A stretch of DNA of 64,000 nt from Thauera sedimentorum (GCF_014489115.1 NZ_JACTAH010000001.1:1612001-1676000), one strand, 5' to 3'; counted from the first letter of the stretch, positions 17,501-28,029 are shown. Notes: a model not told the origin generated them from the sequence alone. Numbers and translations: made by a program.

Positions 17501-18916
17501 TCACCCGCGGCGCGGATCGAAGGCGTCGCGCACCACGTCGGCGAACAGGTTGGCCGCCAGCACCAGCACGAACATGAAGCAGAAGGCGGCGAGCAGCGAC
17601 CACCATACCATCGGCTCGCGGGCCAGTTCGGCGCGCGCCATGTTGATCATGGTGCCGAAGCTGATCATCGTCGGATCGACGCCGATGCCGATGTAGGACA
17701 GCACCGCCTCGGCCAGCACCAGCCCGGAGAAGTCCATCACCAGCGCGATCAGCACGATGTGCATGACGTTGGGCAGCACGTGGCGGCGCAGGATGGCCGG
17801 GGTGCGCACCCCGAAGGCACGCGCCGCCTGCACGTATTCCAGCTCGCGCAGTTTGAGCGTTTCGCCGCGCAGCAGTCGGCACAGGCCGGTCCAGCTGGTG
17901 ATGCCGAGGATCAGGCACAGCGCCAGCAGGCGCGCATCCGCCCGCTCGGCGGCGGTGGCGAACCATTGCGGATGGGTGTCGATGACCACCTGCATCATCA
18001 GCACCGCGGCGGCGATCAGCAGCACGCCCGGGATGGCGTTGAGCACGGTGTACAGGTACTGGATGACATCGTCCACCCAGCCGCCCAGGTAGCCGGCCAT
18101 GACGCCCAGGGCCACCGCGAAGGGCAGCATAACCAGGGTGGTCAGGGTGCCGATCACCAGCGCGGTGCGCACGCTCTTGAGCGCCAGGTAGAGCACGTCC
18201 TGGCCCACCTTGTCGGTACCGAAAACGTGGTAGACCGGCGCGAGCGCGGCGACGATGCCCCCGAGCACGAGGATCGCGCCCAAAGTGGCCAGCGCCGCCC
18301 GCCAGGCAAGTACGGTGTCGCCACGCACCAGCTTGCCGAGCGCGACGCCCGGCGACAGCTTCGCGCTGCGCGATACGCCCACGGCGACCAGCATCACCGG
18401 CAGCAGCCACAGCAGCGCGCCGCCCACCGCGCCGACTGCCGCACGCGCGGCGACGTCACCGGCTCGTTCGGCCTCCGGGTCGGCAAGGTGCGCCGCGCCC
18501 CAGACAAGCCGCGGATGAATGCGCGCCTGCCCGCCTTCAGGCAGCTCTACCGTCTCGCGCACGTAAAGGGTATCGGCGAAAGGCGCGGAATAGGTCTTCT
18601 CGGTGCGGGTGCGCAGCGGCTCGAGCAACACGTCGAGCGCCGACAACACCTCGGAGGAATAGACCGCCGGCGCATCCGCCGCAGCGCCTTCCACCGCCGG
18701 CAACTGCGGACGGTAATGCAGGCTGTCGACGACGCCGACCAGCAGGAAGGCCAGCAGCACGGTGGCCGCGGCCATGCCGGTGGGCCTGCGGCCGACCTTG
18801 CGCCAGGCAGCCCGCAGTGGCTCGCTGGCGCGCACATGCAGCACCGTGGCCACGCCGACCAGCAGCAGGGCGAAGAACAGCAGGTCGGTCCACAGCAGGA
18901 CGGGCTGGAAGTCCAT
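17501..18916 (-). CDS. ABC transporter permease, peptide type (OppC/YejE-like)
   Basis: Inner-membrane permease of 471 residues of the peptide/nickel ABC family. The C-terminal half has the usual six helices and the EAA loop that contacts the ATPase (about residues 350-370; ARAFGVRTPAILRRHVLPN). The N-terminal 200 residues are longer than usual and contain two extra hydrophobic segments plus a periplasmic loop (about 75-150). It is the last gene of the group, separated from the other permease by three bases. No ATPase gene follows; the next feature is the REP pair. Confidence 0.85.
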   Translation of the reverse strand: MDFQPVLLWTDLLFFALLLVGVATVLHVRASEPLRAAWRKVGRRPTGMAAATVLLAFLLVGVVDSLHYRPQLPAVEGAAADAPAVYSSEVLSALDVLLEPLRTRTEKTYSAPFADTLYVRETVELPEGGQARIHPRLVWGAAHLADPEAERAGDVAARAAVGAVGGALLWLLPVMLVAVGVSRSAKLSPGVALGKLVRGDTVLAWRAALATLGAILVLGGIVAALAPVYHVFGTDKVGQDVLYLALKSVRTALVIGTLTTLVMLPFAVALGVMAGYLGGWVDDVIQYLYTVLNAIPGVLLIAAAVLMMQVVIDTHPQWFATAAERADARLLALCLILGITSWTGLCRLLRGETLKLRELEYVQAARAFGVRTPAILRRHVLPNVMHIVLIALVMDFSGLVLAEAVLSYIGIGVDPTMISFGTMINMARAELAREPMVWWSLLAAFCFMFVLVLAANLFADVVRDAFDPRRG

Positions 18917-18919
18917 GCG

Positions 18920-19897
18920 CTACTCCAGCCGTACCCTGGGGTCGACCAGGGTGTAGGACAGGTCGGTGAGGATCAGGCCGACGATGTAGAGCACCGAGCC
19001 GATGAACACCATGGCGCGTACCACCGCGAAATCCTGCGCGTTGATCGCGTCGATGGTGTAGCTGCCCAGGCCGGGCACGCCAAAGAAGGACTCCACCAGC
19101 AGGCTGCCCATGAACAGCAGCGGAATCACCACCACCACCCCGGTGAGGATGGGGATCATGGCGTTCTTGAGCACGTGGCGGAACAGCACCGCGAGTTCCG
19201 ACAGGCCCTTGGCGCGCGCGGTGCGCACGTAGTCGCGCGAGATCTCCTCGAGGAAGATGGTGCGGTACCAGCGCACGCTGGAACCCACCCCGGCGAGCAC
19301 GCTGATCAGCACCGGCAGCACCAGAAAGCGCGCCGCGTCCAGGCCCGGGGCGTAGCCCGAGATGGGGACCAGCGCCCACGCCTTGGACACCAGCCACTGC
19401 CCGCCGATGATGTAGAACAGGCTGGAGATCGACATCATCGCCACGCAGATCACCACCCCCCAGAAGTCCAGATAGGTGGCACGGAAGAACACCAGCAGCA
19501 GCGCGAAGGAAACGGCGACGAACAGCCCGAGCAGGAAGGTGGGCAGCGCGATCGCCAGCGACGGCCCCATGCGGTCGCGGATCTCGCGGCCGATGTCGCG
19601 CCCGTCGTCGGCGCTACCGAAATCGAAGGCGAACATGCGCAGCGACTTGTCGAAGAAGATGGTCTCGGTGAGCCGCCCTGCCCCATCCGCGTCGGCGTTC
19701 CAGAAGGTGGGCTTGTCGTAGCCGCGCTCGGCCTTCCAGCGCTCGATACCCTCCTCGGTCGCATGGCGTGCGCCCAGGTGCATGCGTGCCATGTCGTCGG
19801 GCGAGTTGACCACGAAGAAGAGCAGGAAGGTAAGCAGGTTCACGCCGATCAGGATGGGCACGGCGTAGACCAGGCGGCGGATGACGTAGGCGAACAT
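18920..19897 (-). CDS. ABC transporter permease, peptide type (OppB/YejB-like)
   Basis: Inner-membrane permease of 325 residues. It begins MFAYVIRRLVYAVPILIGVN as OppB/DppB/YejB proteins do, has a periplasmic loop (about 40-115) and five more helices, and carries the EAA-type loop YVRTARAKGLSELAVLFRHV (about 225-245). The start at 19897 is chosen on homology. The frame continues upstream into a REP doublet (translation AAKAAPT...), which is not real protein. The upstream gene codes for the binding protein, 120 bases away. Confidence 0.88.
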   Translation of the reverse strand: MFAYVIRRLVYAVPILIGVNLLTFLLFFVVNSPDDMARMHLGARHATEEGIERWKAERGYDKPTFWNADADGAGRLTETIFFDKSLRMFAFDFGSADDGRDIGREIRDRMGPSLAIALPTFLLGLFVAVSFALLLVFFRATYLDFWGVVICVAMMSISSLFYIIGGQWLVSKAWALVPISGYAPGLDAARFLVLPVLISVLAGVGSSVRWYRTIFLEEISRDYVRTARAKGLSELAVLFRHVLKNAMIPILTGVVVVIPLLFMGSLLVESFFGVPGLGSYTIDAINAQDFAVVRAMVFIGSVLYIVGLILTDLSYTLVDPRVRLE

Positions 19898-19928
19898 CTC
19901 AGCCCCCGCCCGGCCGTTCCGGCCACCT

Positions 19929-20002
19929 GTAGGAGCGGCCTTGGCCGCGATGCAGCGCGTGGCAGGAGCACAGGACGTAATCGCGGCCAAGGCCGCTCCT
20001 AC
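19929..20002. repeat. REP-like palindromic doublet, unit 3
   Basis: 74-bp unit with both arms in standard form (GTAGGAGCGGCCTTGGCCGC and its inverse). It sits between the binding-protein gene and the first permease gene of one probable operon, where it could lower expression of the permeases relative to the binding protein. Confidence 0.9.
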
Positions 20003-20017
20003 GGCACATGGTGAGTC

Positions 20018-22186
20018 TCATCGCGCTCCCCCCGCAGCCGTCGCGCGCTCGTGCCGGCGCCAATGCACCACCGCAGGCGCCACCATCGCCGCGAGCAGCA
20101 GCGCCACCACCGCGAGCGGCCACAGCACCGGGCGGTTCCACGCCGCGCGCGCGGCCTCGCGCGCGGCCACGTCCACGCGCTGGTACTTGAGCGTGCCGCG
20201 CACGATGTTGCCCGGCTTGCGGTTATGCACCCAGCCGTGCTGCAGCGAGTAGGACTTGGGGTGGAAGCCGAAGATCCACGGCGCGTCGTGCTGCAGGATG
20301 GCCACCATGCGGTCGATGATGGCCTGCCGGGCCGGACCGTCGGGCATGGCCTTCATACGCTCGAACAGACGGTCGTACTCGGCGTTCTGGTAGTTGGCGG
20401 CATTCTGCCCGGTGTGCTTGACCTTGCCCTGCGCGCCGTGCAGCAGGAAGAGCAGGTTCTCCGGGTCCGGGTAGTCCGCGTTCCAGCCCATGAAGAAGAG
20501 CTGCAGGTTGCCGGTGCGCATCTTTTCCTGGAAGCGGTTCCAGTCGGTGGCACGCACCACGAACTGCACGCCGAGGTCGCGGAACTGCTTGCTCAGCCAG
20601 TCCGAGCGCGCCTTGTCGCCCAGCCCGCCCGGGGTGGTGTCGAGGTTGATGATCAGCGCCTCGCCGGTCTGGGGATTACGTCCGTTGGGCCAGCCGGCCT
20701 CGGCCAGCAGGCGGCGGGCGACCTCCTTGCTGCGGCGCTGCGGGGCACCGTTGCGCCATTCGTAGACCACCGGGTTGATGCCCGCCTCGCCCTCGCGCGC
20801 GCCGAAGATACCCGGCGGGATCGGGTGCATGGCCGGCACCCCGCGGCCGTTGATGAAGATGGAGACGAACTCTTCCATGTCGAGCGCGATCGAGATCGCC
20901 TGGCGCAGCTTGCGCGCACGCTCGGCGCCGGCCGGCGTGCCGTCGCCGCCGACCAGCGGGTCGAGCATGTTGAAGCCGAGATAGAAGATCGACGGCGACA
21001 CCGAGGTGATCAGCTCGATGCCGCGTGCGCTCATCTCGTCCGAGAGCGTGACCTCGCCCTGGCTGGTCAGGCTCACCGCCTGGTCGAAGTTGTCCGAGGA
21101 CACCCCGGAGGCGTCGTAGTAGCCCTGCAGGAACTTGTTCCAGTAAGGGATGCCTTCGCGCTCGCGGGTGAATACCACGCGGTCGATGAAGGGCAGCGGC
21201 TTGCCGCAGTCGGCCAGCAGGCCGGCGGCCGCGTCGCCCGGTTCGCCCTCGCAGGGGTAGGTGTCGCCGCGGTAGTTGGGGTTGCGGGCGAGCACCATGC
21301 GCGCGTTCGGGTTGTTCTCCGCCAGCATGTAAGGGCCGGTGCCCACCGGCCACCAGTCCAGCGTCAGGTTACGCTCGGCCATGCCCGGCTGGCCGAAGAA
21401 ACGGTCGGCTTCCGGCGGCACCGGGGAGAAGAAGGGCATGGTGAGCCAGTAGATGAACTGCGGGTAGCTGCCCTGCAGGGTGATGCGGTAGGTGTGCTCA
21501 TCGACCACCTCCACGCCGGGCAGCTCGAAGCGGGTAAGGTCCAGCCAGCCGGGCTCGTCGCGCGCGGCCTCGGCCAGCTGCGCCTGCAGGGTCTTGAGCC
21601 CCGGCAGGTACTGCGCCATCAGCTCGAAGATCGGCGAATGCAGGCGCGGATGGGCGAGGCGCTTGATCTGGTGCACGAAATCCGCCGCCACCAGTTCGCG
21701 GGTGCCGGTTTCGGCAAAGTCCCCTACACCGCGCACCCCGTCCAGCTCGCCGGGCGCCAGATCGAGATAGCGCGGCGAGCCGTCGGGCCGTCGCGCGAAG
21801 GCCGGATGAGGCTGGTAGAGGATGCCCGGCAATACGCGGATCTCGTAGACGCTGGTGGCGACCCGGGCGGGGTCGGCGTCTTCCGGCAGCAGCCGGCCGG
21901 CAGCATCGAAACGGCGCAGCACCGGCATCTGCGCGGAACCCTCGCGCAGCTCGTAGGGACGTTTCAGGTAGTGGTACTCGAGCGGCGGCTCGACGATCTG
22001 GTACAGGAATACAGCCTCGTCCTCGCTGTAGGACTGCACCGGATCGAGATGCTTGGGACGCTGGGTGAAGGCGGAATACAGCACGTTCTGCCCGCGTTCG
22101 GCCGCCGGATAGGGATCGTTCCACGCCCCGCCGCAAGCGGACAGGAGCACGGCACAGAACAGGAGCGGACCGGCACGGCGGAACAT
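20018..22186 (-). CDS. Peptide-type ABC transporter binding lipoprotein with C-terminal membrane segment
   Basis: Family 5 extracellular solute-binding protein of 722 residues. The signal peptide ends in a lipobox (LLSAC, Cys18), so it is a lipoprotein. Typical parts are FTQRPKHLDPVQSYSEDE, VDEHTYRITLQGSYPQFIYW, GTGPYMLAENNPNARMVL, and a C-terminal domain with FFMGWNADYPDPENLLFLL. Unusual for the family is a hydrophobic helix near the C-terminus (LWPLAVVALLLAAMVAPAVV, about 683-702) followed by a basic tail, which would anchor it in the membrane a second time. Ligand unknown; family members bind peptides, nickel complexes or sugars. First gene of the transporter group. Confidence 0.85.
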   Translation of the reverse strand: MFRRAGPLLFCAVLLSACGGAWNDPYPAAERGQNVLYSAFTQRPKHLDPVQSYSEDEAVFLYQIVEPPLEYHYLKRPYELREGSAQMPVLRRFDAAGRLLPEDADPARVATSVYEIRVLPGILYQPHPAFARRPDGSPRYLDLAPGELDGVRGVGDFAETGTRELVAADFVHQIKRLAHPRLHSPIFELMAQYLPGLKTLQAQLAEAARDEPGWLDLTRFELPGVEVVDEHTYRITLQGSYPQFIYWLTMPFFSPVPPEADRFFGQPGMAERNLTLDWWPVGTGPYMLAENNPNARMVLARNPNYRGDTYPCEGEPGDAAAGLLADCGKPLPFIDRVVFTREREGIPYWNKFLQGYYDASGVSSDNFDQAVSLTSQGEVTLSDEMSARGIELITSVSPSIFYLGFNMLDPLVGGDGTPAGAERARKLRQAISIALDMEEFVSIFINGRGVPAMHPIPPGIFGAREGEAGINPVVYEWRNGAPQRRSKEVARRLLAEAGWPNGRNPQTGEALIINLDTTPGGLGDKARSDWLSKQFRDLGVQFVVRATDWNRFQEKMRTGNLQLFFMGWNADYPDPENLLFLLHGAQGKVKHTGQNAANYQNAEYDRLFERMKAMPDGPARQAIIDRMVAILQHDAPWIFGFHPKSYSLQHGWVHNRKPGNIVRGTLKYQRVDVAAREAARAAWNRPVLWPLAVVALLLAAMVAPAVVHWRRHERATAAGGAR

Positions 22187-22283
22187 GGCGCGATTCTAGC
22201 CCGCATTTGCCGCGCCGCGACCCAGCTTGCCCCGAGCGTGGAACTTGTCCGCAGCACGACCATTTCCATACTCGCGCATCGGC

Positions 22284-22289
22284 TATAAT
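22284..22289 (+). promoter_or_regulatory. -10 element upstream of fabI
   Basis: A perfect TATAAT 33 bases before the fabI start. The -35 region is weak (CATTTC or TTTCCA around 22261-22268). The start site would lie near 22297, giving a short leader. Confidence 0.5.
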
Positions 22290-22321
22290 CCGCCGCTTGA
22301 ACCAATGGAGAACATCGAACA

Positions 22322-23113
22322 ATGGGCTTTCTAGCTGGCAAACGCATCCTGATCACCGGGCTGCTGAGCAATCGCTCGATTGCTTACGGCATTGCCAAGG
22401 CCATGCACCGCGAAGGCGCAGAGCTGGCCTTCACGTACCAGAACGAGCGCTTCGAGGAACGCGTGGCCAAGATGGCCGCCGACTTCGGCAGCAATCTCGT
22501 GCTGCCGTGCGACGTGCAGGATGACGCGCAGATCACCGCACTGTTCGAACGGCTGGGCGAAACCTGGGACGGCCTGGACGGCCTGGTCCACTCCATCGCC
22601 TATGCGCCCACCGACGCGCTGGAAGGCGATTTTCTCGACGGCTTCTCGCGCGAGGCCTTCCGCGTTTCGCAGGAAGTGTCGGCCTACAGCTTCCCGGCGC
22701 TGGCCAAGGCCGCACGGCCGATGATGAAGGGCCGCAACGGCGCCCTGCTCACCCTGTCCTACCTGGGCGCGGTGCGCACCATGCCCAACTACAACATCAT
22801 GGGCCTGGCCAAGGCCAGCCTGGAAGCCTCGGTGCGCTACCTGGCGGTCTGCCTCGGACCGGAAGGCATCCGCGCGAACGCGATCTCCGCCGGCCCGATC
22901 AAGACCCTGGCCGCCTCGGGCATCGGCAGCTTCGGCAAACTGCTGTCCTTCAACGAGCGCAACGCCCCGCTGCGCCGCAACGTCACCATCGAGGAAGTCG
23001 GCAACGCCGCAGCCTTCATGTGCTCGGATCTGGCGAGCGGCATCACCGGCGAAGTCATGTACGTGGACGGCGGTTTCAATACCACCGCGCTGGGGAACCC
23101 GGACCAGGGCTGA
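22322..23113 (+). CDS. fabI: Enoyl-[acyl-carrier-protein] reductase FabI
   Basis: NADH-dependent enoyl-ACP reductase of 263 residues, the last reduction of each fatty-acid elongation cycle. As in FabI, the nucleotide motif is spread out ([19 protein letters not shown]) and the catalytic residues are Tyr147, Tyr157 and Lys164 ([21 protein letters not shown]-x6-K). The substrate-binding loop [14 protein letters not shown] is present. It is a single gene followed by a terminator, divergent from the ABC transporter. Confidence 0.96.
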   Translation: MGFLAGKRILITGLLSNRSIAYGIAKAMHREGAELAFTYQNERFEERVAKMAADFGSNLVLPCDVQDDAQITALFERLGETWDGLDGLVHSIAYAPTDALEGDFLDGFSREAFRVSQEVSAYSFPALAKAARPMMKGRNGALLTLSYLGAVRTMPNYNIMGLAKASLEASVRYLAVCLGPEGIRANAISAGPIKTLAASGIGSFGKLLSFNERNAPLRRNVTIEEVGNAAAFMCSDLASGITGEVMYVDGGFNTTALGNPDQG

Positions 23114-23140
23114 TCCCCGGTCCTCCGCCCCGCCTCGAGA

Positions 23141-23170
23141 CGCCCGGCCCCGCGCCGGGCGTTGTCCTTT
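23141..23170 (+). terminator. Rho-independent terminator of fabI
   Basis: CGCCCGGC (23141-23148), loop CCCGC, GCCGGGCG (23154-23161), then TTGTCCTTT. Confidence 0.85.
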
Positions 23171-23286
23171 CTGCGGCCGTGAATTTGTCACGGTATTACG
23201 GCGAACTGCCGAAAGGCAGTATCCAAAATACCTCCCCCCGGGTATGCGAATCCCCATGGCGGCAACCTAGGATTGAACACGAAGAG

Positions 23287-23373
23287 TCCGATGACCCGGG
23301 CGCATTTCGCGCCTTGCGGAATCCTCGGACCTGCCGTCAGCGCTTGAATTCCCGCCCCTCGGCACGGGCGGGA
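23287..23373 (+). other. Possible structured leader of the VpsR-like regulator gene
   Basis: The 369-base gap before the regulator holds no gene. It contains several nested pairings: GTCCGA (about 23288) with TCGGAC (about 23327), enclosing GGCGC-ATTTC-GCGCC, then TCCCGCCC (23350-23357) with GGGCGGGA (23366-23373). A structured 5' leader is plausible. It does not match a riboswitch I can recall well enough to name. Confidence 0.3.
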
Positions 23374-23482
23374 GCGCCTGCGGTGCAGTCCAGTTGAGTA
23401 TTCCGGCGAGGCAAAGCAGGAGAAGAACGACGGCCACGGGCCGTCCCGTCCCGTGGGCGGTAAGGCAATAAGGGGCTTGCCA

Positions 23483-24814
<1,332 letters not shown>

Positions 24815-24872
24815 GGCCACGCCCGGCCCCTGCGCCGGCCGCCCCGTTCTAACAACAAGGGGAGAAACGAAC

Positions 24873-26177
24873 ATGACGAAGCCGGCACACAGCAACATCA
24901 ACCATCTCGGCGGGGGGCTCGCGGGCGTCGCCCTGCTCGTTTGCGGCACTGCCGCCCTGGCGGCCGACAGCGACCCGGCCGCCGAATCTCCCGGCCTGCA
25001 GCGCCAGCTCGACGAACAGGCCGAGCAGATCCGTCTGCTCAGGGAGAACCTGCTGCGCCAGAGTCTGGCCATTACCGAACTGCGGCGCATGGTACAGATC
25101 GACCGGATCTCCGGCCGCGGCAGCGCGCCGGGCGATGCGGCGCGCGCCGCCCGCTACGACCTGGTCGCCCAGGCCTCGCCCGAGCAGCAGCAACCGGTCG
25201 GCCAGGCGCCCGAGCGCCGCGATGAGCGTCCGCCGGAAGTGGCGCCGATCTTCGAGCAACCCGGCGTGCTCACCCCGCCGGGCACCTGGATCCTGGAACC
25301 ATCCTTCCAGTACAGCTATTCGTCCAGCAACCGCATCGCGCTGGTCGGGTACACGGTGATCCCGGCCATCCTCATCGGCCTGATCGACGTGCGCGAGGTC
25401 AAGAGCAATTCCTTTGTCGCCGCGCTGACCGTGCGTCGCGGCATCACCAATCGCTTCGAGCTGGAGGCGAAGGTGCCGTACGTCTATCGCACCGACACCA
25501 GCGTGAGCCGGGAAATCGCCGACGGGTCGGCGGTGGACCGGGTGTTCGACTCCGACGGCAAGGGCCTCGGCGACATCGAGATCACCGGCCGCTACCAGCT
25601 CAACGACGGCGGTTTCGACAAGCCCTACTACATCGCCTCGCTGCGGCTGAAAACGCGCACCGGCAAGGACCCGTTCGAGGTCGAGACCAACCGCACCCTG
25701 CCGGGCGGGCGCGGCACCGGGCTGATGACCGAACAGCCGACCGGGTCCGGCTTCTACACCCTGACGCCGGGCCTGACCGTGCTGCTGCCTTCGGACCCGG
25801 TGGTGTTCTTCGGCGGCATCAGCTACCAGTACAGCTTCAAGCGCTCCAACGTGTCGCGCAAGACCGACTCCGAGGAGGGTTCCGAGTTTCTCGGCGACGT
25901 CCAGCCCGGTGGCGCCTTCGGCTTCAACTTCGGCATGGGGCTGGCGCTCAACGAGCGCTCCTCGTTCAGCATCGGCTACGACCACCTGTCGGTGGGCAAG
26001 GTGAAGATCAACGGCAGCACCGCACCGACTTCGGTGCGGGTGCAACTCGGCACCCTGCTCCTCGGCTACTCCTACCGGATGCGCGACGGCCAGACCCTGA
26101 ACCTGTCGCTCGGCGCGGGGCTGACCCGCGACACGCCGGACCTGCAACTCACCCTGCGGATGCCGCTGACGCTCTGA
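24873..26177 (+). CDS. Outer-membrane beta-barrel with N-terminal coiled coil (FapF-like)
   Basis: Exported protein of 434 residues. It has a signal peptide (cleavage near GTAALAAD, residue 30) and a coiled coil of about 35 residues (LQRQLDEQAEQIRLLRENLL, 45-75). A Pro/Gln-rich linker follows, then about 310 residues of alternating aromatic/polar strands (WILEPSFQYSYSSSNRIAL; RFELEAKVPYVYRTD; FFGGISYQYSFKRSN), ending in LTLRMPLTL as an outer-membrane barrel does. Coiled coil plus 12-strand-like barrel is the design of FapF, the Pseudomonas amyloid secretion pore. Generic 'transporter' or phenol-degradation barrels are the alternative. GGGGAGA precedes the ATG. It lies between the activator and the convergent C39/repeat-protein genes. 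Confidence 0.72.
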   Translation: MTKPAHSNINHLGGGLAGVALLVCGTAALAADSDPAAESPGLQRQLDEQAEQIRLLRENLLRQSLAITELRRMVQIDRISGRGSAPGDAARAARYDLVAQASPEQQQPVGQAPERRDERPPEVAPIFEQPGVLTPPGTWILEPSFQYSYSSSNRIALVGYTVIPAILIGLIDVREVKSNSFVAALTVRRGITNRFELEAKVPYVYRTDTSVSREIADGSAVDRVFDSDGKGLGDIEITGRYQLNDGGFDKPYYIASLRLKTRTGKDPFEVETNRTLPGGRGTGLMTEQPTGSGFYTLTPGLTVLLPSDPVVFFGGISYQYSFKRSNVSRKTDSEEGSEFLGDVQPGGAFGFNFGMGLALNERSSFSIGYDHLSVGKVKINGSTAPTSVRVQLGTLLLGYSYRMRDGQTLNLSLGAGLTRDTPDLQLTLRMPLTL

Positions 26178-26192
26178 ACTGGCGACGTGGTA

Positions 26193-26213
26193 CGCCTGCG
26201 CTCAGCGCAGGCG
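26193..26213. terminator. Hairpin between convergent genes
   Basis: CGCCTGCGCT (26193-26202), one base, AGCGCAGGCG (26204-26213). It lies between the barrel gene and the minus-strand operon and overlaps the stop codon of the latter. No T-run, so termination is only probable. Confidence 0.45.
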
Positions 26214-27290
26214 CATTACGTCGCGCATCGATTCGCCCAGGCGCTGGGCGCGCAGCAGTTCCATGCTGTTGACGGTGACGTCTATCGTGGTGACGGTGCG
26301 GATCTGCTGGTTGTCCAGCGAGTTCTGGATCACCGTAGCCAGCGCCGAAGTGGACAAGGCGTTGCCCACCAGGGTGTTGTTGGGGCCGTTCTGGATCACC
26401 GCCAGCGTGCTGCCCAGGGCAGGCAGGGCGGCCGCATCGATGCTGCCGCCGGTGAGCTTGCCCAGGTCCGCCACGGTAAGCCGGGTGGCGTTGGCCAGTT
26501 CGCCGTTGATATACACCAGCCGCTCCAGGCCGAAGCTGAGCTTCAAGCCTCCCGGCATCTCGAAGCCGCCGCGCATCTCGTCCAGGGCATGCTCGTCGAC
26601 CGCCTTGAGCGCCACCCCCGCCACCTGCACCGGCTCGCCGCCACCGGCCTGCATCCCCGCCCAGGGGTCGCCCACCGGCCGTTCGGCGTGATCGACCGAC
26701 AGGTCGCCATACCAGTAGGACACCGCATCCGCCCCTTCAATCTCGTCCGTCGGCCCCGGCCAGGTCTCGCGCGCGTGCTGCGCCATCCGCTCCACGTAGG
26801 CGGCCAGTTCCGCGTCCCGCGCGAGAACCGGATGCACCTGCAGGCGGTGCTCTGCATTGTCCGCAGAGGCCACGGCCGTCGCAGCCGGGGCCAGATCGGC
26901 CCACTCGCGTTCGACCACTTCGGCGGGCGGACCCTCGCGCCCGGAGAGCTCGGACCAGCTCCGCTCCACCACCTGTGCCGGCGGGTCGCTCCGCCCGGCA
27001 AACTCCGACCAGCTGCGCTCGACCACCTCGACTGCGCGCACGGTGAAATCCGACCAGCTCAACTCCACGACCGGCGTGCCGCCATCATTCGCCAGCACCT
27101 CACCACGCGGCACGTCGCAGCCGTGGCTGCTCATGTCCAGCGGCCAGTCGGCAATGGCCAGCAACTCGGCCGGCGGCGACTGCTCGCACAGGGCAGGGTT
27201 GAACGGCGGCGTGGCGACATCGCCCCGCGACACGCCGAGACCTGCCAGCGAGAGCGCGATCAATCCGGCCAGTGAGCTGTATCGGGGCAT
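26202..27290 (-). CDS. Exported protein with Trp-motif repeats and a double-glycine motif (FapE-like?)
   Basis: Protein of 362 residues, last gene of the operon. A signal peptide covers about residues 1-23. Residues 74-134 hold four imperfect repeats with the core V-V-E-x-x-W-(S/A)-(D/E) (VVELSWSDF, VVERSWSEF, VVERSWSEL, VVEREWADL). Residues 236-242 read LDEMRGG, a double-glycine motif followed by FEMPGGLKLSFGLERLVYIN. The C-terminal part is Asn/Gln-rich (STLAVIQNGPNNTLVGN, ATVIQNSLDNQQI), similar in style to the ends of the other exported proteins of this locus. I do not recognise it firmly; position and C-terminus suggest a role like FapE. AGGA lies nine bases before the ATG. Confidence 0.7.
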   Translation of the reverse strand: MPRYSSLAGLIALSLAGLGVSRGDVATPPFNPALCEQSPPAELLAIADWPLDMSSHGCDVPRGEVLANDGGTPVVELSWSDFTVRAVEVVERSWSEFAGRSDPPAQVVERSWSELSGREGPPAEVVEREWADLAPAATAVASADNAEHRLQVHPVLARDAELAAYVERMAQHARETWPGPTDEIEGADAVSYWYGDLSVDHAERPVGDPWAGMQAGGGEPVQVAGVALKAVDEHALDEMRGGFEMPGGLKLSFGLERLVYINGELANATRLTVADLGKLTGGSIDAAALPALGSTLAVIQNGPNNTLVGNALSTSALATVIQNSLDNQQIRTVTTIDVTVNSMELLRAQRLGESMRDVMRLR

Positions 27291-27313
27291 GATCGGTTCG
27301 TCCTGTGCGCGCG

Positions 27314-28018
27314 TCAGAAATCCATCGGGCCACGGCGGAACAGCAGCACGTCGGCCAGTCCGCCGCCACGTCCTGCGTTGCTCCCGATCGGCGCGCGGGG
27401 ACGGATGGCCCAGTCCTCCTCGCGGTTGAACTGGGCGAGCTCCACTCTGCCCATGACCACCAGCAGGATGCCGTTGGTCCAGAACCTGCCGAAGTCCTCC
27501 CTCGACAGCACGCGCGTGCCGACGGCCGGATCGCCGAGCACCACGGTGTCCTCGCGTACGCCCTTGATGACGACGAAGTGCGAGTAGCCGTTCTCGTTGA
27601 TCAGCGCGATGGCCGGCACGTTCGCCTGCACCAGTTGATCCAGCCCGGCCTCGACACCGGCGGCCGGGAAGCCCATGTTGTCCAGGTACTGCTTCATGTC
27701 CAGCATGGAGAAGCCCTCCTGGCGGATCTTCGCCTGGTTGCCACGCTCGAACATGTGCTGAAAGACCTGCTCTTCGCCGACCTTGAAGCCGTAGTGATGG
27801 GTCAGCAAGGTGGCCACCGCCGCGGAGCCGCAACTGAAGTCGTACTGCTGGTGCATGGTATGCACGTAGCGCGCGCCCTTCATGGTGGTCACCGGCACCG
27901 CATACGCCACGCCTGCCGGCGAGAGGAGCTGGGGCGATTCGGCGTGAACCGCCCCGCCCGACAGAACGAACACCACACAGCCGGCGATCGCGGAACAGGT
28001 GCGCTGGATCGCTCTCAT
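27314..28018 (-). CDS. Periplasmic C39-like cysteine peptidase (FapD-like)
   Basis: Protein of 234 residues with a signal peptide (about 1-26) and a peptidase C39-like domain. The catalytic residues are readable: Cys63 in QYDFSCGSAAVATLL, His147 in ENGYSHFVVIKGV, Asp163 in VLGDPAVG. Gln57/58 before the Cys can form the oxyanion hole. Unlike bacteriocin exporters it is not fused to an ABC transporter. FapD of the Pseudomonas amyloid operon has this design. C39 enzymes cleave after Gly-Gly; the two neighbouring exported proteins contain such motifs. GAGGAAA lies six bases before the ATG, and the gene starts 11 bases after its upstream neighbour ends. Confidence 0.82.
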   Translation of the reverse strand: MRAIQRTCSAIAGCVVFVLSGGAVHAESPQLLSPAGVAYAVPVTTMKGARYVHTMHQQYDFSCGSAAVATLLTHHYGFKVGEEQVFQHMFERGNQAKIRQEGFSMLDMKQYLDNMGFPAAGVEAGLDQLVQANVPAIALINENGYSHFVVIKGVREDTVVLGDPAVGTRVLSREDFGRFWTNGILLVVMGRVELAQFNREEDWAIRPRAPIGSNAGRGGGLADVLLFRRGPMDF

Positions 28019-28029
28019 GGCCGCTTTCC

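Noticed and set aside
17210..20014. Open frame of 934 codons on the plus strand over the ABC permeases and REP units
   Set aside because: It crosses two REP doublets and the antisense of two permeases; no protein family is recognisable.
23390..23482. c-di-GMP (GEMM) riboswitch before the VpsR-like gene
   Set aside because: Segments such as GGCAAAGC recall the motif, but the order and pairing of the conserved parts do not fit, so only an unspecified structured leader is noted.
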